A DNA stretch of 64,000 bases, taken from assembly GCF_000283515.1 (NCBI RefSeq), contig NC_015976.1, positions 868,001-932,000 on the forward strand, in the 5' to 3' direction. A model generated the notes under the pieces. That model was not told the DNA's origin and did not search any database. It saw only the letters and a list, made by a program, of their open reading frames with translations. Both the position numbers and the translations under genes were made by a program. The DNA comes from Sphingobium sp. SYK-6 (GTDB taxonomy: Bacteria; Pseudomonadota; Alphaproteobacteria; Sphingomonadales; Sphingomonadaceae). Below are positions 45,589 through 58,767 of this stretch, one piece after another (position 1 is the first letter of the stretch; the number at the start of each line of letters is the position of its first letter).

Positions 45589-46854
45589 GTGTCAAGTCGG
45601 GAGAGATGGGGACAACCTCTGGCGCGTGACGCCATGGCTTATGTGCTGGCCGGCGGCAGGGGCAGCCGCCTCATGGAACTGACGGACAATCGCGCGAAGC
45701 CAGCCGTCTATTTCGGCGGCATGTCGCGCATCATCGATTTCGCGCTGTCCAATGCGCTCAACAGCGGCATCCGGCGCATCGGCGTGGCGACGCAGTACAA
45801 GGCGCATTCGCTCATCCGCCACATGCAGCGCGCCTGGAACTTCATGCGTCCCGAGCGCAACGAGAGCTTCGACATCCTGCCCGCCTCGCAGCGCATCGAC
45901 GAGTTTCACTGGTATGAAGGCACGGCGGACGCCGTGTTCCAGAACATCGACATCATCGCGAGCCACGCCCCGCAATATATCGTCATCCTCGCGGGCGATC
46001 ACATCTACAAGATGGATTATGAGCTCATGCTCCAGCAGCATGTGCAGGAAGGGGCGGACGTCACGGTCGGTTGCATCGAGGTGCCACGCATGCAGGCCAC
46101 GGCCTTCGGCGTGATGCATGTCGATGAAAACGGCCAAATCACCAGCTTCCTGGAGAAGCCCAAGGACCCGCCGGCCATGCCGGGCAAGCCGGATGTCGCG
46201 CTGGCGTCCATGGGCATTTATGTGTTCACGACCGAGTTCCTGTTCGAACAGCTCCGCCGAGACGCGGACGATCCGGAAAGCAGGCGCGATTTCGGCGGGG
46301 ATATCATTCCCTATATCGTGAAGCACGGAAAGGCGGTCGCGCACCTCTTCTCGTCCAGCGCCATCCGCGCGGGCGCGCAGATCGAGGAATATTGGCGCGA
46401 TGTCGGCACGCTCGATGCCTATTGGGAAGCCAATATCGATCTCACGGACGTGGTGCCCAAGCTCAACATGTATGATCGCGAGTGGCCGATCTGGACGGAT
46501 CAGATCATCGCCGCTCCGGCCAAGTTCGTGCATGATGAGGAGGGACGGCGCGGCATGGCGGTCTCCTCGCTCATTTCGCAGGACTGCATCGTCTCGGGCG
46601 CCAGCGCCTGGCGCAGCCTGCTGTTCACGGGTGTGAAGATGGGCAGCTTCTCCGATGTGCAGGAGGGCGTCATCCTGCCTTATTGCAACATCGGCCGGGG
46701 GGCGCGGCTCAAGCGCGTCATCGTCGACAGTGGCGTGCGCATTCCCGAAGGGCTGGTGGTCGGGGAGGATCCCGTGGCGGACGCGCAGCGTTTCCGGCGC
46801 ACGGAGAGCGGGATCTGCCTCATCACCAAGTCGATGATCGACAGATTGGACTAG
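45589..46854 (+). CDS. glgC: Glucose-1-phosphate adenylyltransferase
   Basis: 421-residue ADP-glucose pyrophosphorylase. The nucleotide motif is [23 protein letters not shown], followed by [20 protein letters not shown]; the substrate site FLEKPKDPP and the C-terminal left-handed beta-helix ([18 protein letters not shown]) are present. GTG at 45589 with AAGGA nine bases upstream. It commits glucose-1-phosphate to glycogen and, by family knowledge, is the allosterically controlled step. Confidence 0.97.
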   Translation: MSSRERWGQPLARDAMAYVLAGGRGSRLMELTDNRAKPAVYFGGMSRIIDFALSNALNSGIRRIGVATQYKAHSLIRHMQRAWNFMRPERNESFDILPASQRIDEFHWYEGTADAVFQNIDIIASHAPQYIVILAGDHIYKMDYELMLQQHVQEGADVTVGCIEVPRMQATAFGVMHVDENGQITSFLEKPKDPPAMPGKPDVALASMGIYVFTTEFLFEQLRRDADDPESRRDFGGDIIPYIVKHGKAVAHLFSSSAIRAGAQIEEYWRDVGTLDAYWEANIDLTDVVPKLNMYDREWPIWTDQIIAAPAKFVHDEEGRRGMAVSSLISQDCIVSGASAWRSLLFTGVKMGSFSDVQEGVILPYCNIGRGARLKRVIVDSGVRIPEGLVVGEDPVADAQRFRRTESGICLITKSMIDRLD

Positions 46855-47057
46855 CGGCATTGGCGGGCCGGCTGCCGGTATCGTCCTCCGGCTGGCGGCT
46901 CCACCCCTGCACCTTCAAGACGGATATCTCTGGTCTGCGGCCAGTTGCGTAGCTTAAAACAGAAGCATGAGATGCACTTCTTTGATCCAGTCGCAAGTGA
47001 ACCCGCCATGTCGATGGTCGCCATGCTGACCCTGCATGCGCCACGGGGAAGCCGCCG

Positions 47058-51945
<4,888 letters not shown>

Positions 51946-51993
51946 GTGGAAACCCGCTTCAAGCAGATGGCGCGGGCATCGTTGCCGGCGCCC

Positions 51994-52013
51994 GTCATGG
52001 GATCGCCCATGAC
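51994..52013 (+). terminator. Hairpin after glgX
   Basis: GTCATGGG and CCCATGAC form a perfect 8-bp stem around ATCG, 48 bases after glgX and 60 bases before ligD. No T-run follows. It may protect the 3' end of the glg message or weakly terminate it. Confidence 0.45.
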
Positions 52014-52021
52014 AGGCCGGT

Positions 52022-52031
52022 CAACCGGTTG
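52022..52031. promoter_or_regulatory. CAACCGGTTG palindrome upstream of ligD
   Basis: Perfect 10-bp palindrome 42 bp upstream of the ligD start, in the only sizeable gap before the cluster. It could be a regulator site, but a palindrome of this length can occur by chance. Confidence 0.25.
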
Positions 52032-52072
52032 GTTGGCGCGTCATCGGCCGTAGAAATCAGGAGAGGGTCGGA

Positions 52073-52990
52073 ATGAAGGATTTCCAGGATCAGGTCGCGT
52101 TCATCACGGGCGGCGCGTCGGGCGCCGGCTTCGGCCAGGCGAAAGTGTTCGGTCAGGCAGGCGCGAAGATCGTGGTGGCGGACGTGCGGGCCGAAGCGGT
52201 CGAGAAGGCCGTCGCCGAGCTGGAAGGGCTCGGGATCACCGCGCATGGCATCGTGCTCGATATCATGGACCGCGAGGCCTATGCCCGGGCGGCGGACGAA
52301 GTGGAGGCCGTGTTCGGCCAGGCGCCGACGCTTCTCTCCAACACCGCTGGCGTGAACAGCTTCGGGCCGATCGAGAAGACCACTTATGATGATTTCGACT
52401 GGATCATCGGCGTCAATCTGAACGGCGTCATCAACGGCATGGTGACCTTCGTGCCGCGCATGATCGCGAGCGGGCGGCCGGGGCACATCGTCACCGTCTC
52501 GTCGCTCGGCGGCTTCATGGGGAGCGCGCTCGCCGGGCCCTATTCGGCGGCCAAGGCGGCCAGCATCAATCTGATGGAAGGCTATCGGCAGGGGCTAGAG
52601 AAATACGGCATCGGCGTCTCCGTCTGCACGCCGGCCAACATCAAGTCGAACATCGCGGAAGCCTCGCGCCTGCGTCCCGCGAAATACGGCACCAGCGGCT
52701 ATGTGGAGAACGAGGAATCGATTGCCTCGCTGCACTCCATTCACCAGCACGGGCTCGAGCCGGAGAAGCTGGCGGAAGCGATCAAGAAGGGTGTCGAGGA
52801 CAATGCTCTCTACATCATTCCCTATCCCGAAGTGCGCGAAGGACTGGAGAAGCATTTTCAGGCCATCATCGATTCGGTCGCGCCGATGGAGAGCGATCCG
52901 GAAGGCGCCCGCCAGCGGGTCGAGGCACTGATGGCCTGGGGACGGGACCGCACGCGGGTCTTCGCCGAGGGCGACAAGAAAGGCGCCTGA
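52073..52990 (+). CDS. ligD: C-alpha-dehydrogenase of lignin beta-aryl ether degradation (LigD-type SDR)
   Basis: 305-residue short-chain dehydrogenase that oxidises the alpha-hydroxyl of guaiacylglycerol-beta-guaiacyl ether-type dimers to the ketone, using NAD. The Rossmann motif ITGGASGAGFG is N-terminal and the catalytic triad region shows VSSLGGF and GPYSAAKAAS (Tyr-x3-Lys). Length, sequence as I recall it and the three following GST-fold genes identify it as ligD rather than a generic SDR. The ketone it makes is the substrate that LigF and LigE can cleave. A strong hairpin with T-run lies directly after its stop. Confidence 0.93.
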   Translation: MKDFQDQVAFITGGASGAGFGQAKVFGQAGAKIVVADVRAEAVEKAVAELEGLGITAHGIVLDIMDREAYARAADEVEAVFGQAPTLLSNTAGVNSFGPIEKTTYDDFDWIIGVNLNGVINGMVTFVPRMIASGRPGHIVTVSSLGGFMGSALAGPYSAAKAASINLMEGYRQGLEKYGIGVSVCTPANIKSNIAEASRLRPAKYGTSGYVENEESIASLHSIHQHGLEPEKLAEAIKKGVEDNALYIIPYPEVREGLEKHFQAIIDSVAPMESDPEGARQRVEALMAWGRDRTRVFAEGDKKGA

Positions 52991-53000
52991 CGAAATGCAC

Positions 53001-53031
53001 GGGCGTGGCGGCTTAACCGCCGCGCCCTTTT
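53001..53031 (+). terminator. Intrinsic terminator between ligD and ligF
   Basis: GGGCGTGGCGG (53001-53011) pairs with CCGCCGCGCCC (53017-53027) over 11 bp with one G-T wobble around loop CTTAA, and TTTT follows at 53028-53031. It begins 11 bases after the ligD stop codon. Form and position are those of a Rho-independent terminator inside the lig cluster. Confidence 0.8.
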
Positions 53032-53069
53032 CGCTCATGACGAGATGACAAGAGATCTGGGAGACAGGA

Positions 53070-53843
53070 ATGACGTTGAAACTCTACAGCTTCGGTCCCG
53101 GGGCGAACTCGCTCAAGCCGCTCGCGACGCTCTACGAGAAGGGCCTCGAATTCGAGCAGGTCTTCGTCGATCCGAGCAAGTTCGAGCAGCATTCGGACTG
53201 GTTCAAGAAGATCAATCCGCGCGGTCAGGTGCCGGCGCTCTGGCATGACGGCAAGGTCGTCACCGAATCGACGGTGATCTGCGAATATCTGGAGGACGTG
53301 TTCCCCGAGTCCGGCAATTCGCTGCGCCCGGCCGACCCCTTCAAGCGCGCCGAAATGCGGGTGTGGACCAAGTGGGTCGATGAATATTTCTGCTGGTGCG
53401 TCTCCACCATCGGCTGGGCCTTCGGCATCAAGGCGATCGCGCAGAAGATGAGCGACGAGGAATTCGAGGAGCACATCAACAAGAATGTGCCGATCCCCGA
53501 GCAGCAGCTCAAATGGCGCCGCGCGCGCAACGGATTCCCGCAGGAGATGCTGGACGAGGAATTCCGCAAGGTCGGCGTCTCGGTGGCGCGGCTGGAAGAG
53601 ACGCTCTCGAAGCAGGACTATCTGGTCGACACGGGTTACAGCCTCGCGGACATCTGCAATTTCGCCATCGCCAATGGCCTGCAGCGCCCCGGCGGCTTCT
53701 TCGGCGACTATGTGAACCAGGAAAAGACGCCCGGCCTGTGCGCCTGGCTCGACCGGATCAATGCGCGTCCGGCGATCAAGGAAATGTTCGAGAAATCGAA
53801 GCGCGAGGACCTGCTCAAGCGGCAGAACGAGAAAGTCGCCTGA
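53070..53843 (+). CDS. ligF: Beta-etherase LigF (glutathione S-transferase fold)
   Basis: 257-residue GST-superfamily enzyme that cleaves the beta-O-4 ether of the (beta-S) ketone produced by LigD, using glutathione and releasing the phenol plus a glutathione thioether. The thioredoxin-like domain starts LKLYSFGPGANSLKPLATLYEKGLEF, where Ser/Asn near the N-terminus would contact glutathione, followed by NPRGQVPALWHDGKVVTES (cis-Pro region) and a helical C-terminal domain. The identification rests on agreement with remembered SYK-6 LigF and on the ligD-F-E-G order. GGGAG precedes the ATG. Confidence 0.93.
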   Translation: MTLKLYSFGPGANSLKPLATLYEKGLEFEQVFVDPSKFEQHSDWFKKINPRGQVPALWHDGKVVTESTVICEYLEDVFPESGNSLRPADPFKRAEMRVWTKWVDEYFCWCVSTIGWAFGIKAIAQKMSDEEFEEHINKNVPIPEQQLKWRRARNGFPQEMLDEEFRKVGVSVARLEETLSKQDYLVDTGYSLADICNFAIANGLQRPGGFFGDYVNQEKTPGLCAWLDRINARPAIKEMFEKSKREDLLKRQNEKVA

Positions 53844-53867
53844 ACAGGAAAGCGCGTCCCGGCGCCC

Positions 53868-53907
53868 GCCGGACAAGGCCAGCCGGTTGACGTTCGCCTT
53901 GTCCGGC
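53868..53907 (+). terminator. 12-bp stem-loop between ligF and ligE
   Basis: GCCGGACAAGGC (53868-53879) and GCCTTGTCCGGC (53896-53907) are perfectly complementary around a 16-base loop, 25 bases after the ligF stop. There is no T-run, so processing, stabilisation of the upstream message or partial termination are all possible. Confidence 0.6.
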
Positions 53908-53964
53908 AGCGCCGTTCGCGCGGCCCGGGCGCGCCGCTGCGTTGAATGATGGAGAGGATTGCCG

Positions 53965-54810
53965 ATGGCCAGGAACAACACCATCACTCTGTATGACCTG
54001 CAGCTGGAGTCCGGCTGCACGATCAGCCCCTATGTCTGGCGCACCAAATATGCGCTCAAGCACAAGGGCTTCGACATCGACATCGTGCCCGGCGGCTTCA
54101 CCGGCATTCTTGAGCGGACCGGCGGCCGGTCCGAGCGCGTGCCGGTCATCGTGGACGATGGCGAGTGGGTGCTCGACAGCTGGGTGATCGCGGAATATCT
54201 CGACGAGAAATATCCCGATCGCCCCATGCTGTTCGAGGGGCCGACCCAGAAGAACCTCATGAAGTTCCTGGACAACTGGCTGTGGTCCACGGCGGTGGGC
54301 CCGTGGTTCCGCTGCTATATCCTCGATTATCATGATCTCTCGCTGCCGCAGGACCGCGATTATGTGCGCTGGAGCCGCGAGCAGTGGTTCCTGGGCGGGC
54401 AGCGCCTGGAAGACGTGCAGGCCGGCCGCGAGGATCGGCTGCCGCTCGTGCCGCCGACGCTCGAGCCCTTCCGCCGCATTCTCGCGGAAACCAAGTGGCT
54501 TGGCGGCGACCAGCCGAACTTCGCGGACTATTCCGCGCTGGCGGTGTTTCTCTGGACCGCGTCCGTCGCCCGCACGCCGCCGCTGACCGAGGATGATCCG
54601 CTGCGGGACTGGCTGGACCGTGGCTTCGACCTGTTTGATGGGCTGGGGCGGCATCCCGGCATGAACCCGCTGTTCGGGCTCAAGCTGCGGGAAGGCGACC
54701 CCGAGCCTTTCGTCCGGCAGACCGGCCCCGCGGGCGCTGGCGGGCAGGCGCTCAACAAGGGGCCGCAGACCACGAAGATGCCGCCGCGCGTCGCCGAGAA
54801 AGCGGACTGA
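53965..54810 (+). CDS. ligE: Beta-etherase LigE (glutathione S-transferase fold)
   Basis: 281-residue GST-fold beta-etherase acting on the (beta-R) enantiomer, complementing LigF. The N-terminal domain TITLYDLQLESGCTISPYVWRTKYALKHKG holds the glutathione-contacting Ser region, and GGRSERVPVIVDDGEWVLDSW is the cis-Pro and SNAIL-like segment. The C-terminal end is low-complexity (GPAGAGGQALNKGPQTTKM). ATG at 53965 has GGAGAGG seven bases upstream; a TTG two codons earlier is inferior. Same residue pattern and length as remembered SYK-6 LigE. Confidence 0.93.
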   Translation: MARNNTITLYDLQLESGCTISPYVWRTKYALKHKGFDIDIVPGGFTGILERTGGRSERVPVIVDDGEWVLDSWVIAEYLDEKYPDRPMLFEGPTQKNLMKFLDNWLWSTAVGPWFRCYILDYHDLSLPQDRDYVRWSREQWFLGGQRLEDVQAGREDRLPLVPPTLEPFRRILAETKWLGGDQPNFADYSALAVFLWTASVARTPPLTEDDPLRDWLDRGFDLFDGLGRHPGMNPLFGLKLREGDPEPFVRQTGPAGAGGQALNKGPQTTKMPPRVAEKAD

Positions 54811-54818
54811 CGGAAGGG

Positions 54819-54837
54819 GAGGCGGGTGCGCCGCCTC
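54819..54837 (+). terminator. Stem-loop between ligE and ligG
   Basis: GAGGCGG and CCGCCTC form a perfect 7-bp stem around GTGCG, eight bases after the ligE stop, followed by TCGCTTTC. Weak terminator or processing element. Confidence 0.45.
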
Positions 54838-54887
54838 TCGCTTTCGGGAAGGCTGAAGACCGCGGACACGAGGACACAGGAGCAAGC

Positions 54888-55685
54888 ATGGCCGAGCCAC
54901 AGGAACTGACGATCTATCACATTCCCGGCTGCCCCTTCTCCGAGCGTGTGGAAATCATGCTCGAGCTCAAGGGCCTGCGCATGAAGGATGTCGAGATCGA
55001 CATTTCCAAGCCGCGCCCGGACTGGCTGCTTGCCAAGACGGGCGGCACGACCGCGCTTCCGCTTCTCGACGTCGAGAATGGCGAGAGCCTCAAGGAAAGC
55101 ATGGTCATCCTGCGCTATCTGGAGCAGCGCTACCCCGAGCCGGCGGTGGCGCATCCCGATCCCTTCTGTCACGCGGTGGAAGGCATGCTGGCCGAGCTGG
55201 CCGGGCCTTTTTCCGGCGCGGGCTACCGGATGATCCTCAACCGGGAGATCGGCAAGCGCGAGGAGATGCGTGCCGCTGTCGATGCCGAGTTCGGCAAGGT
55301 GGACGCGTTCCTCAAGCGTTATGCGACCGGCAGCGACTTCCTGTTCGACGATCGCTTCGGCTGGGCGGAAGTGGCTTTCACGCCGATGTTCAAGCGCCTG
55401 TGGTTCCTGGACTATTATGAAGATTATGAAGTGCCGGCCAATTTCGACCGGGTGCTGCGCTGGCGCGCGGCGTGCACGGCGCATCCGGCCGCGCAATATC
55501 GCTCGAAGGAAGAGTTGCTGAAGCTCTATTATGACTACACGCAGGGCGGCGGCAATGGCCGCATTCCCGAGGGGCGCAGCATTTCCAGCTTCTCGCCGGA
55601 TGTCGACTGGCGTACGCGCCCGATGCCGCCCCGCGACAAATGGGGACATGCGGCGACCGACGCGGAACTGGGCCTCACCCGCTGA
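54888..55685 (+). CDS. ligG: Glutathione lyase LigG (omega-like GST)
   Basis: 265-residue GST of the omega-like, cysteine-active class. The active-site Cys is in IPGCPFSERVE (Cys15), in contrast to LigE and LigF which lack it. LigG removes glutathione from the (beta-R) thioether formed by LigF, giving beta-hydroxypropiovanillone and glutathione disulphide, thus regenerating the cofactor. TTALPLLDVENGESLKESMVILRYLE is the cis-Pro/SNAIL segment. It is the last gene of the cluster; 252 bp without a clear gene follow. Confidence 0.93.
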   Translation: MAEPQELTIYHIPGCPFSERVEIMLELKGLRMKDVEIDISKPRPDWLLAKTGGTTALPLLDVENGESLKESMVILRYLEQRYPEPAVAHPDPFCHAVEGMLAELAGPFSGAGYRMILNREIGKREEMRAAVDAEFGKVDAFLKRYATGSDFLFDDRFGWAEVAFTPMFKRLWFLDYYEDYEVPANFDRVLRWRAACTAHPAAQYRSKEELLKLYYDYTQGGGNGRIPEGRSISSFSPDVDWRTRPMPPRDKWGHAATDAELGLTR

Positions 55686-55828
55686 CGCCGCGCGGGGCGC
55701 CTCGCGTCGTGACGCAGCCCTCCCGGAGCTTGGGCGTAACGCTGGCCGGCCTTGTGGGTCGATCTGCAGCCCAGCCACGTCCCGTTAAGGGAGTTCATGG
55801 CATGGAAGCGGCTTCGGGGCTATCGCAG

Positions 55829-55844
55829 CCTAGCGAGGGCTAGG
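55829..55844. other. Small hairpin in the gap after ligG
   Basis: CCTAGC-GAGG-GCTAGG, a 6-bp stem with 4-base loop, is the only structured element noticed between ligG and the DUF2141 gene. No promoter or terminator could be read with confidence in this gap. Confidence 0.3.
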
Positions 55845-55937
55845 TAAAGCAGCTACATAGCCCACCATCCGGCGCTGGCGGGGCAACAGGCTGTTTCCCA
55901 GGCGCCATCCTTTCCTCAACCGGGAGATGACCAGTTG

Positions 55938-56462
55938 ATGTCGATGAGTTTGTTGCTGGCTGCCGCGGCTGCCGCCGGATCGGCCAATTACATCCCGTCC
56001 TCACCGGACCTGGGGATTGAAGAAGGACGCTGCCGCCCGAACGAGAGCGGTCCCTCCTTCCTCATCACCCTGGCAGGCCTCAAGGATCGCAAGGGCCGCG
56101 TGAAGGTCGAGCTTTATCCCAATAATGACGATGATTTTCTGCAGGACGACAATATCCTCGTGATGGCAGGCAAGGCCTTCCGCAGGGTCGAGATGCCTGT
56201 GCCGCAAACCGGCCCGGTCGTGCTCTGCATCCGCGCGCCTGCAGCGGGAAATTACACGCTCAGCCTGCTTCACGATCGCGATGCCAATCGCAAGTTCGGC
56301 CTGTCGGTCGATGGCATCGGCTTTCCTGGCGATCCCAAGCTCGGCTGGTCCAAGCCCAAGGCCCGCAGCGCGGCGGCGGCGGTCGGCAATGGCCCGACGC
56401 GCATCACGGTGACGATGCAGTATCGCAAGGGCCTGTTCAGCTTCGGCCCGCTCAACAAGTAG
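55938..56462 (+). CDS. DUF2141 exported protein
   Basis: 174-residue protein with a short hydrophobic N-terminus (SLLLAAAAAAGSA) and a DUF2141 domain: FLITLAGLKDRKGRVKVELYPNNDDDFL, CIRAPAAGNYTLSLLHDRDANRKFG and GFPGDPKLGWSKPK. The domain is a predicted beta-sandwich found in secreted proteins of unknown function. It is convergent with the glycosyltransferase gene that follows. ATG at 55938 with GGGAG upstream; a TTG directly before it is in frame. Confidence 0.8.
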   Translation: MSMSLLLAAAAAAGSANYIPSSPDLGIEEGRCRPNESGPSFLITLAGLKDRKGRVKVELYPNNDDDFLQDDNILVMAGKAFRRVEMPVPQTGPVVLCIRAPAAGNYTLSLLHDRDANRKFGLSVDGIGFPGDPKLGWSKPKARSAAAAVGNGPTRITVTMQYRKGLFSFGPLNK

Positions 56463-56515
56463 CAGCGGGTCGCTTGCCTCAGTCGCGATGCCGGCCTTCC
56501 GCCTTCGTCGCGCGC

Positions 56516-57709
56516 TCAGCCGACGGGCGGGCGGGAGCGGTCCACCACCGGATTGGCGACCAGCTTTTCGTAATAGGCGAAGAGGTCGGCGAAATGCTCG
56601 TCGATCGTCCGCACATTGCGGGCATGCTCCAGCGCGCGGGCGCGCACAGCCTCGCGCGGGGCGGCGATGAAGTCCAGAATGACCTTTGCGGCTGATCGCG
56701 GATCGGCCGACGCGTAGAGCCAGCCGTCCGCCAGACGGGCATGGTCCGCCGCGCCGCCCCGGTCGGGCATGATGAGTGGCAGGCCGGCCGCGCGCGCTTC
56801 GCCGCCGACCGTGCAGAAGACTTCCGCCTCGCAGCCGTGGATCAGCGCGTCGCAGCTCGCAAAGAGCCGCGCGACTTCGTGCCGGTCCGAGATCGGCGAG
56901 ATGAGATGCACATGCGGGTTCTCCGCGGCGGCGGCGACCACACGGGCCTGATCGCGCCCGTCGCCGGCGATGATGAGGCCCACCGGCGCGTGGACGCCGG
57001 CGGCCGTGACGGCTTCGATCACCATCGGCCAGCGCTTTTCCGGCCCGTGACGCCCCGCGCCGAGCAGCAGAGTCGCGGACGGGTCGAGCGCGCATCGGGC
57101 GAGCAGGCGGGCGCGCAAACCCTCGTCGCGATAGGCGGGGGAGAAGATGCCCGGCTGGACGCCCATGGGATTGGTGATGACCCGGGTCATGCCGCCCGCG
57201 AGCAGCCGGTTCGTCTGGTCCTCGCCGGTGGTGATGGCGCCGTCGAAGAGCTGGTCCATGCGCTGGAGATGCCGCCAGAACATGCCGAAGGCGCGATCGA
57301 TGACCGGGCGGGAAGCGATGGGGTCGAACCAGCGATAGGCATAAGCGGACATGGGGTCCGCGTGCATGATGAGCGCGCGGGGCGCCTTGCCGGGCCATTC
57401 GCCCACGAAGCGCGCACTGCGCCAGGGCGAGGATGCTTCCACGATGTCCGGCGCGAGCTGGTCCAGCGTGGCGTGGAGCGTCTCCACATCCCGGAAATAA
57501 TGATAGCGCCGGTCGAGCGGAAACTGCGGGTCCTTCAGATAGACGATCCGCGCGCCTGGCCCCCGGTCCTCGACACGATAGCCAGGCCCCGGCGCAATGA
57601 CGATGATCTCGTGCCCGGCCGCGGGGCCGGCGAGCAGCTTTCGCTCGATATAGGTTTTTACGCCACCGCCAAAGGGCGTGTAGAAGGCTGCGACATCGAC
57701 AATCCGCAT
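56516..57709 (-). CDS. Glycosyltransferase, GT4 type
   Basis: 397-residue GT-B fold glycosyltransferase. RIVDVAAFYTPFGGGVKTYIERK is the glycine-rich acceptor loop of GT4 enzymes; the C-terminal domain contains LLGAGRHGPEKRWPMVIEA, DALIHGCEAEVF and a GGEARAAGLPLIMPD donor-site segment. It transfers a nucleotide-activated sugar to an unknown acceptor. It is the last gene of a minus-strand cluster with a polytopic membrane protein, a second GT4 enzyme and a deacetylase. Confidence 0.86.
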   Translation of the reverse strand: MRIVDVAAFYTPFGGGVKTYIERKLLAGPAAGHEIIVIAPGPGYRVEDRGPGARIVYLKDPQFPLDRRYHYFRDVETLHATLDQLAPDIVEASSPWRSARFVGEWPGKAPRALIMHADPMSAYAYRWFDPIASRPVIDRAFGMFWRHLQRMDQLFDGAITTGEDQTNRLLAGGMTRVITNPMGVQPGIFSPAYRDEGLRARLLARCALDPSATLLLGAGRHGPEKRWPMVIEAVTAAGVHAPVGLIIAGDGRDQARVVAAAAENPHVHLISPISDRHEVARLFASCDALIHGCEAEVFCTVGGEARAAGLPLIMPDRGGAADHARLADGWLYASADPRSAAKVILDFIAAPREAVRARALEHARNVRTIDEHFADLFAYYEKLVANPVVDRSRPPVG

Positions 57710-57763
57710 AGCGTCAGTGGGGCAGGCCGGTGCCGGCGGCGCCTGTGGACGGGAGCGCGCGCA

Positions 57764-58699
57764 TCAGGCCGCCTTGCCGCGCTTGGGCGGCAGCGTGACG
57801 AGATCGCCGATCGCAAGGGCTGCGCCGACCAGAAGATGCGTGAGCAGCATGAGCGTCGCCATCAACGCCATGAGGATCTGGATCTCCTTGTCGTTGCCGA
57901 CCACGAGCACCGCGAAGGCGGCGAAGATCACATCCTTGTTGCTGATGAGCGGCAGGCGGCCAAGCAGCATCTTGGCGGTGGCCAGCACCAGCCACCAGCC
58001 GAGCGCCACCTGTGGCAGTGCGATGCTCCAGAGCACCGCCATGAGCACGTTGGAGACAATGAGCCGCACCGCATGAAGGGCGGAAATGCCCCACAGCTGT
58101 CCCTTGGACAGGCTGAAGATATGCTTGCTGAACAGAGCAACGATCAGGGAGATAAGCGTGATGACGCCGACCGAAGCGGCAAGCGCGGTGCTGGTCAGCC
58201 CCAGATTGAACGTCCGGGCGAAGGGATAGACCATCGCCATCATCACCAGCGTCACGATGTTGGAGACGAAGGCCGAGAGAATGGCCACGTCCTTCACCGC
58301 GCCGAAGGGGGAAGTGGTCATCTTCACCTTCTTGCGTGCCCAGCTGTAGAAATAGGCCTCGCCCAGATAGTCGACGAGAAGCTGGTTGCTCACATTCTTG
58401 CGGGCCAGCGCGACCATGCCCTCGAGGGGTATGCCCCACAGCCAGCGGAAGATGATGAAATCGAAGACGATGCCCGTCATGTAGTATATGACGAACACGC
58501 TCCAGAAGAGGGGGCTCTTGGGCACCACCGCGATCAGTTGCTGGAAATCGAAGGTCCGGAAATGCCAGGCCACGATCGCCAATATGGCGATGGAAAGCGC
58601 AGGCGTGATCCAAACCCACCAGGAATGCTGGCGCACCGGCAACGGTAGTGGGTCATTGGGAGCGGCGCTGTCGAGAGTCGCCGAAATCTGCCTCGTCAA
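57764..58699 (-). CDS. Polytopic membrane protein in glycosyltransferase cluster (possible flippase-like)
   Basis: 311-residue protein with about eight hydrophobic segments and little else. Its layout recalls the lysylphosphatidylglycerol-synthase transmembrane/flippase-like family (UPF0104), but the usual charged motifs are not evident. In context with two glycosyltransferases and a deacetylase it may move a glycolipid across the membrane; this is inference. The start is TTG at 58699, since no in-frame ATG precedes the first membrane span; GTG at 58636 is an alternative. Confidence 0.65.
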   Translation of the reverse strand: MTRQISATLDSAAPNDPLPLPVRQHSWWVWITPALSIAILAIVAWHFRTFDFQQLIAVVPKSPLFWSVFVIYYMTGIVFDFIIFRWLWGIPLEGMVALARKNVSNQLLVDYLGEAYFYSWARKKVKMTTSPFGAVKDVAILSAFVSNIVTLVMMAMVYPFARTFNLGLTSTALAASVGVITLISLIVALFSKHIFSLSKGQLWGISALHAVRLIVSNVLMAVLWSIALPQVALGWWLVLATAKMLLGRLPLISNKDVIFAAFAVLVVGNDKEIQILMALMATLMLLTHLLVGAALAIGDLVTLPPKRGKAA

Positions 58700-58767
58700 G
58701 ATCGGTACTCAGACATGGCCTTTATACATGGCGGGCCGATAGCAATAATATTCGGCGCCTCAAAGGA

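Noticed and set aside
55640..55843. 67-codon plus-strand frame across the end of ligG
   Set aside because: Overlaps ligG in another frame, has no ribosome site and shows random composition.
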